A stretch of DNA of 64,000 nt from Marixanthomonas spongiae (GCF_003095375.1 NZ_QEHR01000003.1:62001-126000); one strand, 5' to 3'. Shown: positions 53,784 through 62,669, numbered from the stretch's first letter. Notes: generated by a model from the sequence alone, not told the origin. Made by a program: numbers and translations.

Positions 53784-54602
53784 TTATTTCTGAAAAGACG
53801 TAACCCCATACTTTCGGGCTTCGGCTTTAGCACTTGCGGCCCAACTTTTTATGTTTCTTATACGGGTGTCGCTCGATGGGTGGGTGCTTAAAAACTCGGG
53901 TGGGGCTCCGCCGCCCTGCTGTTTCATGCGTTGCCAAAGATCGGCCGCCACCATGGGGTCGTATCCGGCAATGGCCATCAAGGTAAGGCCTATTTTATCG
54001 GCTTCGGTTTCATTGCTTCGGCTAAAAGGCAACATCACGCCCACTTGGGTTCCTACACCATAATATTGATTGAACAATTGTTGGTTTTCTGGATCCTTAG
54101 CCAGTGCCAAGTTTCCAGCCACAGCCCCTAATTGCTGCAATTGCGCGGCACTCATACGTTGTTGGCCGTGATTGGCCAAAGCGTGTGCTACCTCGTGCCC
54201 CATAACGGCGGCAACCCCTGCTTCATTTTGAGTAACCGGCAAGATACCGGTGTAAAACACTATTTTCCCACCTGGCATACACCAAGCGTTAACGGCATCG
54301 TCTTGAACCAGATTGTACTCCCAGCGGTAATTTTTTAAGTAACCAGCGTACCCATTGGCGGTTAAATACCGCTCTGAGGCGCGGGCTATTTTTTGGCCTA
54401 CATTTTTTATCATCCGGGCATCTGGGGTGTTATTGATCACTTTGTGTTCTTTCAAAAATTGATCGTATTGCTGAAAAGCCATGGGCAGTATTTGTGAATT
54501 GGGCACCAAGGCCAAGGTTTTTTTTCCGGTAAACGGGTTCGTGCTACACGCTACTGCAAATACGAGCACAACTAATAGTGACAGTGTTTTTTTATAGCTC
54601 AT
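53784..54602 (-). CDS. M48-family zinc metalloprotease lipoprotein
   Basis: A 272-residue peptidase. The signal peptide ends in a lipobox (FAVACSTN, Cys19). The zinc motif is HEVAH (residues 136-140) in VMGHEVAHALANHG, and the third ligand Glu is in NETEADKIGL. The STHPSSDTRI motif near the end is characteristic of the BepA/LoiP-like M48 group, which cleaves misassembled outer-membrane proteins. It is probably anchored on the periplasmic side. Homologues are widespread in Bacteroidota. Confidence 0.9.
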   Translation of the reverse strand: MSYKKTLSLLVVLVFAVACSTNPFTGKKTLALVPNSQILPMAFQQYDQFLKEHKVINNTPDARMIKNVGQKIARASERYLTANGYAGYLKNYRWEYNLVQDDAVNAWCMPGGKIVFYTGILPVTQNEAGVAAVMGHEVAHALANHGQQRMSAAQLQQLGAVAGNLALAKDPENQQLFNQYYGVGTQVGVMLPFSRSNETEADKIGLTLMAIAGYDPMVAADLWQRMKQQGGGAPPEFLSTHPSSDTRIRNIKSWAASAKAEARKYGVTSFQK

Positions 54603-54718
54603 TGTGTTGTTTTTTTACATTTCAAAATTAAATTTAAAAATAAAACCATGGCTTTTTATTAAAATTTACATAAAAACTGGAATAGCTTTTGATATATTAG
54701 CGTTAAAACACACAAATT

Positions 54719-55240
54719 ATGAAACAGATACTCTTATTTTTAGCGCTCTCAACTACTATTTTATTTTCATCTTGTGAGGGCGACCCAGGACCTCAAGGCC
54801 CTCCAGGGGACGAATTTTTAGCCCAAGTCTTTGAAACCACAGTTGATTTTCAATACGATGGTAATGTATCACTGACTTCGCCCATAGTTGCTTTTCCAAA
54901 TACCATAGAAGTTTTTGAAAGCGACGCCGTTTTGGCCTATCAATTGGTTGGGCAAGACAATAGCGTAAACCCCCCGGCAGATGTTTGGGAACAATTGCCC
55001 AGAAGTCAGTTTTTCAACGATGGTACGGGCGATGTTTTTCAATATAGCTTTAACCATACTTTTTTAGATATTCAGTTTGTGATCGATGGGAATTTTGACG
55101 TCACGACGTTAGGTTCAGACTTTACCAACGACCAAATATTCAGGGTTGTCATTGTTCCAGCCGAATTTGCTTCCGCAGATTTAACTATGGATGATATTAT
55201 GAGCAATTCAGAAATTGAAGTCATTAATCTTGAAAATTAA
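54719..55240 (+). CDS. Lipoprotein with collagen-like segment, function unknown
   Basis: A 173-residue lipoprotein (lipobox ILFSSCEG, Cys19). Directly after the cysteine come four collagen-like Gly-x-y triplets (GDP, GPQ, GPP, GDE). The rest is a beta-rich domain (VFETTVDFQYDGNVSLTSPI, FQYSFNHTFLDIQFVIDG, DQIFRVVIVPAEFASADL). A flavobacterial family has this arrangement and is sometimes mislabelled dihydrolipoamide dehydrogenase. The function is unknown. It precedes the tandem msrB genes by three bases, so it may be part of that transcript. Confidence 0.65.
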   Translation: MKQILLFLALSTTILFSSCEGDPGPQGPPGDEFLAQVFETTVDFQYDGNVSLTSPIVAFPNTIEVFESDAVLAYQLVGQDNSVNPPADVWEQLPRSQFFNDGTGDVFQYSFNHTFLDIQFVIDGNFDVTTLGSDFTNDQIFRVVIVPAEFASADLTMDDIMSNSEIEVINLEN

Positions 55241-55243
55241 ACT

Positions 55244-55726
55244 ATGAAAAAGATCGTTTTTTTACTGTGCAGTGTGTTGCTGTTAAGCTGCAACTCTAAA
55301 GCACAGGACAAAAAAGAACAAAAAGAGTTCCCCGTTAGCAAAACCGATGCCGAGTGGAAAGCCGAATTGACCGATATGGAATACCAAGTGCTTCGGAAAG
55401 CCGCAACCGAGCCTGCCTTTTCCAGCGAATTGAACAGCAATACCAGAAAAGGAACGTACGTATGTGCCGGTTGTGGAACCCCTTTATACCGAAGCGAAAA
55501 CAAATTTAAAAGCGGCACCGGATGGCCCAGTTTTGACCGGGTTATCGAAGGAAACGTTGCCTTTTCAACCGATAACAAGTTAGGTTATAGCCGAAACGAA
55601 GAACACTGTGCTACCTGTGGCGGCCATTTAGGGCATGTTTTTAATGATGGCCCTAAAGAAACCACCGGAAAAAGGCATTGCATTAACGGTGTTGCCTTAG
55701 ACTTTATACCTGAAAAAGATGAGTAA
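55244..55726 (+). CDS. msrB: Peptide-methionine (R)-S-oxide reductase, exported lipoprotein form
   Basis: A 160-residue MsrB that reduces the R epimer of methionine sulfoxide. It has a lipoprotein signal (VLLLSCNS, Cys16), so it acts outside the cytosol. Zinc is held by CAGC and CATC. The active site is GTGWPSFDRV and the catalytic Cys is in KRHCINGVALDF. It overlaps the second msrB by eight bases. Reducing power would have to be relayed across the membrane; no CcdA/DsbD-type gene is nearby. Confidence 0.9.
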   Translation: MKKIVFLLCSVLLLSCNSKAQDKKEQKEFPVSKTDAEWKAELTDMEYQVLRKAATEPAFSSELNSNTRKGTYVCAGCGTPLYRSENKFKSGTGWPSFDRVIEGNVAFSTDNKLGYSRNEEHCATCGGHLGHVFNDGPKETTGKRHCINGVALDFIPEKDE

Positions 55727-56120
55727 TAAAACCTATCCCATACAAAAAACAGAAGCCGAATGGCGCAAGGAATTAGGCGAGGAAAAATACAGGATTCTTC
55801 GTGAAGCCGGTACCGAACGCCCGCATACCGGTAAGTACAACATCCATTTTGAAGATGGCACCTACAAATGCGGCGCCTGCCACACACCGCTTTTTAAAAG
55901 CGAAAGCAAGTTTGAAAGCAGCTGTGGCTGGCCGTCTTTTGACGAAGCCATTGATGGCGCAGTCGAGTATGTGCGCGATACCTCCCTTGGAATGATCCGT
56001 ACCGAAATTCTATGCGCCAATTGCGGAAGCCATTTAGGTCATGTATTCAACGACGGCCCCACTGAAACAGGGCAACGTTTTTGCGTCAATTCGCTTTCGG
56101 TGGATTTTGAAGAAGAGTAA
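55719..56120 (+). CDS. msrB: Peptide-methionine (R)-S-oxide reductase, cytosolic form
   Basis: A 133-residue MsrB without signal peptide. Zinc ligands are CGAC and CANC, the active-site region is SSCGWPSFDEA and the catalytic Cys is in QRFCVNSLSVDF. The start overlaps the preceding exported copy by eight bases, so the pair is translated together but works in different compartments. A terminator follows. Confidence 0.9.
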   Translation: MSNKTYPIQKTEAEWRKELGEEKYRILREAGTERPHTGKYNIHFEDGTYKCGACHTPLFKSESKFESSCGWPSFDEAIDGAVEYVRDTSLGMIRTEILCANCGSHLGHVFNDGPTETGQRFCVNSLSVDFEEE

Positions 56121-56142
56121 CCTCCCAGCTATAAATGAAGCG

Positions 56143-56189
56143 AGCATCAGGTTCTAAAATCAGTTAATTTGGAACTTGATGCTTTTTTT
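56143..56189. terminator. Terminator after the msrB pair
   Basis: AGCATCAGGTTC (56143-56154) pairs with GAACTTGATGCT, one mismatch, and is followed by seven T. It may also serve the convergent gene that stops at 56192. Confidence 0.7.
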
Positions 56190-56191
56190 AA

Positions 56192-57589
56192 TCATTCCTT
56201 TATAATTTTTTTTGTGATTACACCATTACCCGTTTGTATCTTCATTAAAAACATACCGCTTGGCAACCCACTAACGTTTATTTGAGCAACATTTTTTGTT
56301 TTTTGCAAGATGACCTTGCTCAATACATCGTAAACAGTTATAGTTTCAATGATCTCTGTTGGAGCAGTAATAAAGAGGATATCCTTTACAGGGTTGGGAT
56401 ATATTTGCAAATCAATGACATTATTCTCTTCGATATCTAAATAAGTTTGATTTTTATACCATACGAGTCTAAAATCGGTTTCTGGCCCATTGTAGCGAGT
56501 ACCGGATATCGCATCTGGATACCCATCGCCATCCAGATCTGTAGCATATACCGTTCGTGGGTTTTCAAGGTTGGAATCTATTATCTGTTGGACACCAAAA
56601 CTACCTGTACCATTCAGATTTTTATACCAAGCAATTTTATTGTCACTCGAAGATGCTGATATCACATCCATATTGCCATCATTATCAACATCGATGGCAA
56701 CTACATCCCTAACAAATTCGGCTTCGGTTGTGATAATTTGAGAAGGCCCAAAATTCCCTTCCCCATCAATATTTTCATGCCAAGCAATTTCATCTGTCGC
56801 ATTTGTTCCTTTTATTATATCCATATCCCCATCGCCATCCATATCTACAGCAAAAATAGTTATAACAGCAGAGGCAGCCCCTGCGATTATATGTTCTGGT
56901 CCAAATGTGCCCTGCCCATCGGTATTTTCAAACCAAGCCACCGTAATGTTGCCGGAAGAGGATGTAGCAATGTCCAGATCGCCATCACCATCAAAATCGG
57001 CTGTTTGTATAGAACGCGCATTGGTGGCTATATTGGTAATTACCTGTCTGGGACCAAACGAACCTTGCCCATCTGTATTTTCATACCATGCAAGAAAATC
57101 TAAGTCAAATGCAGCAATGACATCCATATCTCCATCGTCGTCTACATCGGCAGCGATTGTACTATGTGCTCCAGCACCTGTTCCATTATCATCTATTGGC
57201 TGCTGTGGGCCAAAGTTTCCTTGCCCATCAGTATTTTCAAACCACATAACCAATCTGTTGTCAAAAGAGGTTGCCAGTACATCCATATCCCCATCATTAT
57301 CTATATCGGCAGCCACTATTGAAAAACTTTGCCCTACCCCGTTCGTGATATGCTGTTCTGCCCCAAATGCCCCTGTTCCATCCATATTTTTAAACCAACT
57401 TATAAAACTTCCTGAAACATTGGTATAACAAACCAATATATCGTTGTTACCATCTCCATCCAGATCTTCCGCACTTACAGCATTTACATTTCGTACCTCG
57501 CTGTTAATAATATTTGCTGAACTAAATGATTGAGCCAACGAGCAAAAAGAACAGAAAAAAACAACTATACTTATAGATATATTTTTCAT
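56192..57589 (-). CDS. Secreted VCBS/FG-GAP protein with type IX sorting domain
   Basis: A 465-residue secreted protein. A signal peptide (ISIVVFFCSFCSLAQ) leads to seven repeats with calcium-binding loops of the VCBS/FG-GAP kind: DLDGDGNND, DIDNDGDMD, DVDDDGDMD, DFDGDGDLD, DMDGDGDMD, DVDNDGNMD and DLDGDGYPD, each followed by an AWYEN-like strand. The last 80 residues are a type A type IX sorting domain: IYPNPVKDILFITAP and GMFLMKIQTGNGVITKKIIK. It should form a beta-propeller exported to the cell surface through the PorQ-containing system. Confidence 0.9.
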   Translation of the reverse strand: MKNISISIVVFFCSFCSLAQSFSSANIINSEVRNVNAVSAEDLDGDGNNDILVCYTNVSGSFISWFKNMDGTGAFGAEQHITNGVGQSFSIVAADIDNDGDMDVLATSFDNRLVMWFENTDGQGNFGPQQPIDDNGTGAGAHSTIAADVDDDGDMDVIAAFDLDFLAWYENTDGQGSFGPRQVITNIATNARSIQTADFDGDGDLDIATSSSGNITVAWFENTDGQGTFGPEHIIAGAASAVITIFAVDMDGDGDMDIIKGTNATDEIAWHENIDGEGNFGPSQIITTEAEFVRDVVAIDVDNDGNMDVISASSSDNKIAWYKNLNGTGSFGVQQIIDSNLENPRTVYATDLDGDGYPDAISGTRYNGPETDFRLVWYKNQTYLDIEENNVIDLQIYPNPVKDILFITAPTEIIETITVYDVLSKVILQKTKNVAQINVSGLPSGMFLMKIQTGNGVITKKIIKE

Positions 57590-57603
57590 AATAATATATT
57601 TTA

Positions 57604-57638
57604 ATAAAGGCTACCTCTTGTAAATAGATAGCCTTTAT
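57604..57638 (-). terminator. Hairpin after the metalloprotease
   Basis: ATAAAGGCTA (57604-57613) and TAGCCTTTAT (57629-57638) are perfect arms. The U-tract on the minus strand is weak, so termination is plausible but not certain. Confidence 0.5.
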
Positions 57639-57654
57639 CGTTATTAAATTCCTA

Positions 57655-59121
57655 TTAATTATTGTTTTTTTGAATTACGGTTTCATCCGTCGAGCCATCG
57701 TTGTAGTTTTTGTCGATTTTATAGAGCCCTGGCCCCAGATCGTTGACCAAGTCTGGGTCATTGATGCTTTGTGAATCTTTAGGCATCACCGTTACATTGG
57801 TATTAAAAACCCCGTCATTAAATTTGGTAACGCTCCCGTCATCAGCGGCCCTATTCCAGTTATCGTAGCACTTCCGTACATTCTGTCCGTTATAATCGCA
57901 CAGTTCCATTTCAATATAAATAGCCGTATGGTTGGGGTGGGTTATTAGATCAAAATCCGTTTCATATTTTGAAATGGACAATATGGGGTTAACACCTCCA
58001 TATTCAAAAGATACATCGTTAAAATCTGAAGGTTGTGGGTAGTCGCAACAGCACCTGTAAAACTTATAATCAAAACCAGGCTGGAAAAGTGGTTTATCCT
58101 TTGGGTCTTGCTCTGGGCCTAAATCGTAATATTCCCCAGCATAGGGTTCGTACAACGATTCTATGGTGGTAAGGGTAGGCGCATAGTTTCCTTGTGTGTC
58201 AGCTATCAAAGCTTCACGGGCACGGATGCCTTGCCCCGTAGTCAATAGGTTTTCCGGGCAGAGGTTGGCATTGGACATCGCGTTTTTTAAATCCTCTGGG
58301 AATATTGCGTAATCAGTACCTTGACAGTCTTTACCATCACCGGTATAAGCACAGGTAAGTGGATCAATATCTGGATAACAATCACAACTAGGATCCCTAA
58401 ACGAACATGGCATGGCCGCAGTATCTACCACACGGTCTGCAGTAACATCTGCATTAAAATTAGGATCGTTGGGGTCTCGGGTTACGTGTTCACAGATGCT
58501 ACCACAACTTCTGGTATGTCGTATGCTTAGGTTATGCCCAATTTCATGCACTGGTATATGATCATCTGCTGCTAAATGTCCAGAAGAAAGACCGCTTATA
58601 GTTGTGTTATATCCAGGAGAAATACCACCAAAGCCATTTCCCCATCCATACGCATAGACATTAAAAGCATCATTTTTTCTATACCCATTATTAGCTGCGT
58701 AAGTGGTTAAAGCAGAAAAGTGTGTCCAATGTTCAAGAATATAATATCCATTAGGGTCGTTGGGCAATGCTGGGCTGTCAAATTCTTCATAACCCCGGTA
58801 TTTAAAATAAATACCAAATTCATTATAAACAATGTTCAAATTTGCTACAGTTTCTAAGGTCATATGTTCTCTATCGGGATAATCATTCTGTCCATTCGGT
58901 CGGTTAACGCCCCAGAAAAAAATATTCACAACGATGGGTTGGCAATCATCTAATGTAGCAGGGTCTGCCGAGTAACTATAAACATTAGCTGGATCAGGTG
59001 CTGTGTCTTCAGGAGTGGCACAAAACTCACTTAGGGTTTGGGCATTCATAAAATTACCAAACAACAAAAGGATCAATAATAATTTGAGGGGGGGGGTGAG
59101 AATTTTTGTAAAATTTTTCAT
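57655..59121 (-). CDS. Secreted cysteine-rich zinc metalloprotease-like protein
   Basis: A 488-residue secreted protein from the ATG at 59119-59121, where a signal peptide begins (LKLLLILLLFGNFMNAQ). The zinc motif is HEIGHNLSIRH, an HExxHxxSxxH variant of the metzincin motif HExxHxxGxxH, with Ser in place of the usual Gly. About 15 cysteines, in clusters such as SFRDPSCDC and YRCCCDY, point to a disulfide-rich fold. No type IX sorting tail is seen at the C-terminus. A nine-C run near the start encodes Thr-Pro-Pro in the signal region and is a possible slippage site. The substrate is unknown. Confidence 0.7.
   Translation of the reverse strand: MKNFTKILTPPLKLLLILLLFGNFMNAQTLSEFCATPEDTAPDPANVYSYSADPATLDDCQPIVVNIFFWGVNRPNGQNDYPDREHMTLETVANLNIVYNEFGIYFKYRGYEEFDSPALPNDPNGYYILEHWTHFSALTTYAANNGYRKNDAFNVYAYGWGNGFGGISPGYNTTISGLSSGHLAADDHIPVHEIGHNLSIRHTRSCGSICEHVTRDPNDPNFNADVTADRVVDTAAMPCSFRDPSCDCYPDIDPLTCAYTGDGKDCQGTDYAIFPEDLKNAMSNANLCPENLLTTGQGIRAREALIADTQGNYAPTLTTIESLYEPYAGEYYDLGPEQDPKDKPLFQPGFDYKFYRCCCDYPQPSDFNDVSFEYGGVNPILSISKYETDFDLITHPNHTAIYIEMELCDYNGQNVRKCYDNWNRAADDGSVTKFNDGVFNTNVTVMPKDSQSINDPDLVNDLGPGLYKIDKNYNDGSTDETVIQKNNN
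59088..59096. repeat. Homopolymer tract (G9 on +, C9 in the coding strand)
   Basis: Nine consecutive G on the plus strand fall inside codons 9-12 of the metalloprotease signal peptide. Slippage by one base would shift the frame near the start. Such a long GC homopolymer is unusual in this AT-rich sequence. Confidence 0.6.
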
Positions 59122-59330
59122 AATAACATAAGTTTTAATTAGTAAATAAGGGGGAGCTACTATCAAACATACAAAAAAAATTTATTTGATGTTAAAAATT
59201 TCTTAATTTTTTTTAATCCCCTTAAGTCAATGGTTAAGTGGATAGCAAGTTGTTTTTTTTCTCTTTCCTACCTCGTTACACGAACATTTTGTAAATTCGT
59301 AGCTTCAAAATAACGACATAAAACAACGAA

Positions 59331-60707
59331 ATGAGCAAATACGACGTAATCGTTTTAGGAAGTGGGCCCGGGGGCTATGTTACCGCCATAAGGGCTTCAC
59401 AATTAGGACTGAAAACAGCTGTTATTGAAAAAGAAAGCCTTGGGGGCGTCTGCCTTAACTGGGGCTGTATCCCCACCAAAGCCTTATTGAAAAGCGCACA
59501 GGTTTTCGATTATTTAAACCACGCCGAAGACTACGGCCTAACCGTAAAAGGTGCCGATAAAGACTTCGGAAAAGTTATTGAACGCAGCCGCGGCGTTGCC
59601 AACGGGATGAGCAAAGGCGTTCAGTTTTTGATGAAAAAAAATAAAATCGACGTGATCGACGGTTTCGGAAAACTGAAACCGGGTAAAAAGGTGGATGTCG
59701 ATGGCAAGGAATATTCTGCAGACCACATTATCATTGCCACCGGAGCACGTTCCCGTGAATTGCCTAACTTAAAGCAAGACGGTAAAAAAGTAATTGGCTA
59801 TCGGGAAGCGATGTCGCTGGACAACCAACCTAAAAAGATGATCGTGGTGGGCAGTGGCGCCATTGGCGTGGAATTCGCTCATTTTTACAATGCCATGGGC
59901 ACCGAAGTGACCATCGTCGAATTTTTACCACACTTGGTTCCGTTGGAAGATGAAGAGGTTTCAAAACAATTTGAAAAATCGTTCAAAAAAGCCGGGATTA
60001 AGGTGATGACCAATTCATCTGTGGAAAAAGTGGACACCTCCGGAAAAACCGTAAAAGCCACGGTTAAAACCAAAAAAGGCGAAGAAACACTGGAAGCAGA
60101 TGTGGTGCTTTCAGCAGTGGGCATTTCAGCGAATATAGAAAACATAGGGCTTGAAGACGTAGGCATTGTGACCGATAAAGGAAAGATTATGGTAAACGAT
60201 TATTACCAGACCAACATTCCCGGGTATTACGCCATTGGTGACTGTGTTCCCGGTCAAGCTTTGGCACACGTGGCTTCGGCTGAAGGCATTATTTGTGTTG
60301 AAAAAATTTCAGGAATGAACGTAGAACCCATGGATTATGGAAATATCCCAGGCTGTACGTATGCTTCCCCCGAAATTGCAAGCGTAGGTATGACCGAGAA
60401 ACAAGCCAAAGAAGCCGGGTACGAGCTTAAAATAGGCAAGTTCCCGTTCTCTGCCAGTGGTAAAGCAAGCGCCGCCGGAACCAAAGAAGGCTTTGTAAAA
60501 GTGATTTACGATGCCAAATACGGCGAATGGCTAGGTTGCCATATGATTGGTGCCGGTGTGACCGATATGATTGCTGAAGCTGTTCTGGGTAGAAAGCTTG
60601 AAACTACAGGACACGAAGTATTAAAAGCCGTGCATCCACACCCAACCATGAGTGAAGCAGTGATGGAAGCAACAGCTGCCGCTTATGATGAGGTAATTCA
60701 TTTATAG
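59331..60707 (+). CDS. lpdA: Dihydrolipoyl dehydrogenase
   Basis: A 458-residue flavoprotein, the E3 component of 2-oxoacid dehydrogenase and glycine cleavage complexes. It re-oxidises dihydrolipoyl groups and passes electrons to NAD+. The FAD motif is LGSGPGGYVTAIRASQLG, the redox disulfide is GGVCLNWGCIPTK, the NAD site is VVGSGAIGVEFAHF and the C-terminal His-Glu pair is in AVHPHPTMSEAVMEA. It is alone and precedes the dispersed repeat at 60708. A second lpd would be needed for other complexes, if present elsewhere. Confidence 0.9.
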   Translation: MSKYDVIVLGSGPGGYVTAIRASQLGLKTAVIEKESLGGVCLNWGCIPTKALLKSAQVFDYLNHAEDYGLTVKGADKDFGKVIERSRGVANGMSKGVQFLMKKNKIDVIDGFGKLKPGKKVDVDGKEYSADHIIIATGARSRELPNLKQDGKKVIGYREAMSLDNQPKKMIVVGSGAIGVEFAHFYNAMGTEVTIVEFLPHLVPLEDEEVSKQFEKSFKKAGIKVMTNSSVEKVDTSGKTVKATVKTKKGEETLEADVVLSAVGISANIENIGLEDVGIVTDKGKIMVNDYYQTNIPGYYAIGDCVPGQALAHVASAEGIICVEKISGMNVEPMDYGNIPGCTYASPEIASVGMTEKQAKEAGYELKIGKFPFSASGKASAAGTKEGFVKVIYDAKYGEWLGCHMIGAGVTDMIAEAVLGRKLETTGHEVLKAVHPHPTMSEAVMEATAAAYDEVIHL

Positions 60708-60783
60708 TCTGTCTGTTCGAGCGCAGTCGAGAACTATCAATTACCGACTGTCAATAAGGTCTCGACTGCGCTCGACCGGACAT
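60708..60783. repeat. Dispersed palindromic element, copy 2
   Basis: GAGCGCAGTCGA (60719-60730) and TCGACTGCGCTC (60762-60773) are perfect arms. The unit matches 40241-40312 almost base for base and sits directly after the lpdA stop, before a convergent gene. Confidence 0.75.
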
Positions 60784-60788
60784 TATTC

Positions 60789-61517
60789 TTATTGATTGGC
60801 AAGTAAATCACAATACCAAAATTGCGTATCCCAGCTTTTAACGTCATCGGAAAAGCATTTCTCATCATCATTTTTTGAAGGTGTATAGCCTTTCATCACC
60901 TTCTCTCCTATTTTAAAAGGAACAGGCTGGCTGAATATAGGCCCATCGTACACAAAGGTGTGGAATTCGCCGTTTTCACCACAGGGATCGACCGTATGGG
61001 GCAAGTCATTTAAAAATGCTTCGTCCACTTTCCTTCCCACAAACGATTTATCCAATAGTTTTGCATTCACGCAAACGGTTATCGCTTTAAAGCCCAATGA
61101 CAAAAACTGTTTCATTAACGAAGTGGTGTTGTGGTGCCACAATGGGAAAACTGTTTTTAAACCTACGGCTTCCAATTGTTCTTCCCGATATTTTTTTAAA
61201 TCTTCCAGAAGGATATCGCCAAACGCCGCGTGTGTAAATGCTTGTGATTTCAGTTTTCGGGTCGTTTCTTTCATTGTGGCGTTATATACTTCCATCGAGG
61301 TATCTTTCGGCAAGTATATTTTTTGAAGGGGCAATCCTATGCTTTCAGCTTGGGCATCCAAAAGTGTTTCGTGCAACCCGTGCATGGAAACGCGGCCCAC
61401 ATCCTTATTTATGGTCGTAACTAATTTTGAAACGTGATAATCAGGGTTGTTTTTCAGAAAAAAATACGCCAGTGCAGCATCTTTCCCAGTACTCCAATTT
61501 AGATAGGTCTGTTTCAT
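60789..61517 (-). CDS. Dph6-like ATP pyrophosphatase
   Basis: A 242-residue protein related to diphthine-ammonia ligase (Dph6). The PP-loop is NWSTGKDAALAYF near the N-terminus. The blocks VSMHGLHETLLDAQAESIGL, AFGDILLEDLKKYREEQL, FPLWHHNTTSLMKQFLSLGF and DPCGENGEFHTFVYDGP are typical of the family. Bacteria make no diphthamide, so the substrate is unknown; homologues are thought to amidate another group. It overlaps aroQ by four bases (ATGA), so the pair is coupled. Confidence 0.8.
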   Translation of the reverse strand: MKQTYLNWSTGKDAALAYFFLKNNPDYHVSKLVTTINKDVGRVSMHGLHETLLDAQAESIGLPLQKIYLPKDTSMEVYNATMKETTRKLKSQAFTHAAFGDILLEDLKKYREEQLEAVGLKTVFPLWHHNTTSLMKQFLSLGFKAITVCVNAKLLDKSFVGRKVDEAFLNDLPHTVDPCGENGEFHTFVYDGPIFSQPVPFKIGEKVMKGYTPSKNDDEKCFSDDVKSWDTQFWYCDLLANQ

Positions 61518-61939
61518 TGTTCGTTGGTCAAGAAGCTTTGCAGGGCCAACTCGTAACTTTGCAGGCCAAACCCTAAAACAATGCCTTTGGCATTTGGCGA
61601 AATGTACGATTTATGCCGAAAATCCTCCCGTGAAAACGTATTGGAGATATGGACTTCGACCACGGGCGTTTCAATAGCTTTTACCGCATCGCCAATCCCT
61701 ACTGAAGTATGGGTGTAAGCGGCGGCGTTTAAAATGATGCCATCGTAACTATAGCCTACTTCTTGTAGCTTATCAATCAATTCGCCTTCAATATTGGATT
61801 GAAATTGTTCCAGTTCTATTGTTTTATGTTTAAACTGAAGCTTTGTGAAAAAATCCTGAAACGATTGGTCGCCATACACATCGGTTTCGCGTTTTCCGAG
61901 CAGGTTGAGGTTAGGGCCATTGATGATGATTAATTTCAT
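61514..61939 (-). CDS. aroQ: 3-dehydroquinate dehydratase, type II
   Basis: A 141-residue shikimate-pathway enzyme that dehydrates 3-dehydroquinate. The start IIINGPNLNLLGKRETDVYG holds the catalytic Tyr. FQSNIEGELIDKLQEVGYSY and DGIILNAAAYTHTSVGIGDA contain the conserved substrate residues, and EVHISNTFSREDFRHKSYIS is the lid and His/Ser region. Type II enzymes are small dodecamers. It leads a two-gene unit with the Dph6-like gene. Confidence 0.95.
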   Translation of the reverse strand: MKLIIINGPNLNLLGKRETDVYGDQSFQDFFTKLQFKHKTIELEQFQSNIEGELIDKLQEVGYSYDGIILNAAAYTHTSVGIGDAVKAIETPVVEVHISNTFSREDFRHKSYISPNAKGIVLGFGLQSYELALQSFLTNEQ

Positions 61940-61956
61940 AGCTCAAATATAGAAAA

Positions 61957-61990
61957 TAAAAAAGCAGGAGCCTTACACTCCTGCTTTAGG
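61957..61990 (-). terminator. Terminator after barrel gene
   Basis: AAAGCAGGAG (61961-61970) pairs with CTCCTGCTTT (61978-61987) across CCTTACA. On the minus strand it ends in U and lies 23 bases after the stop of the barrel gene at 62010. Confidence 0.85.
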
Positions 61991-62009
61991 TTTAATTTTC
62001 AATCGTTAC

Positions 62010-62636
62010 TTAGAACGAATACCCAACCGAAAGCTGGATAACATTGTTTTGGTTCTTAAAGTCATCAGACCCTTCACCATCATTAATATTTGAAAGACCT
62101 AACGTGTAACGTGCTTGAAAAAACACACCCATTGGCAATCTATAGCCAACACCTGCGCCAATACCGAAATCCACTCCAGAAACAAAATCTGAGATGTCTT
62201 CTTCCTCAGACTCACTTTGGCCTCCACCGGACACTTCATACTCGCCATTTGCCGAAACCAAGAATCCAACTTGAGGACCAGCTTCTATACTGAAGCCTTC
62301 GGCAACATAGTATTTTGCAAGTATTGGAATATTTATATAATCCAACTTCATTTCAGCTTTTGCTGATATAGTCTCTCCTAAAAAATCTTCAGAATATTCT
62401 TCTTTGGCTCCTTGCGAAGAGTATAACAATTCAGGTTGTACTGAAAATACTTCTGAGATAGGGATTTCAACCACCCCGCCAATATGAAAACTGGTACGGC
62501 CATCAACATCATCGGTTTCATCGCCACCAATAGAAGCAAAGTTAACACCGGCTTTGGCGCCTAAACGCACTTCTTGGGCGAAGGAAAAGGTTGTTGCGAA
62601 TACTGCAAAGGCAGCAAATAGTAATAATTTTTTCAT
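62010..62636 (-). CDS. Outer-membrane beta-barrel protein (porin family), copy A
   Basis: A 208-residue secreted barrel (signal peptide LLLFAAFAVFATTFSFAQ). It matches the small porin family that starts VRLGAKAGVNFASIGGDETD and ends in VIQLSVGYSF. Strands with alternating residues include PELLYSSQGAKEEYSEDF, KLDYINIPILAKYYVAEG and FFQARYTLGLSNINDGEG. The size suits an eight-stranded barrel. It is one of three tandem paralogues on this strand. The ligand is not known. Confidence 0.85.
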   Translation of the reverse strand: MKKLLLFAAFAVFATTFSFAQEVRLGAKAGVNFASIGGDETDDVDGRTSFHIGGVVEIPISEVFSVQPELLYSSQGAKEEYSEDFLGETISAKAEMKLDYINIPILAKYYVAEGFSIEAGPQVGFLVSANGEYEVSGGGQSESEEEDISDFVSGVDFGIGAGVGYRLPMGVFFQARYTLGLSNINDGEGSDDFKNQNNVIQLSVGYSF

Positions 62637-62669
62637 AATTTAAATATTAGATTTTGATTAATAATACCT

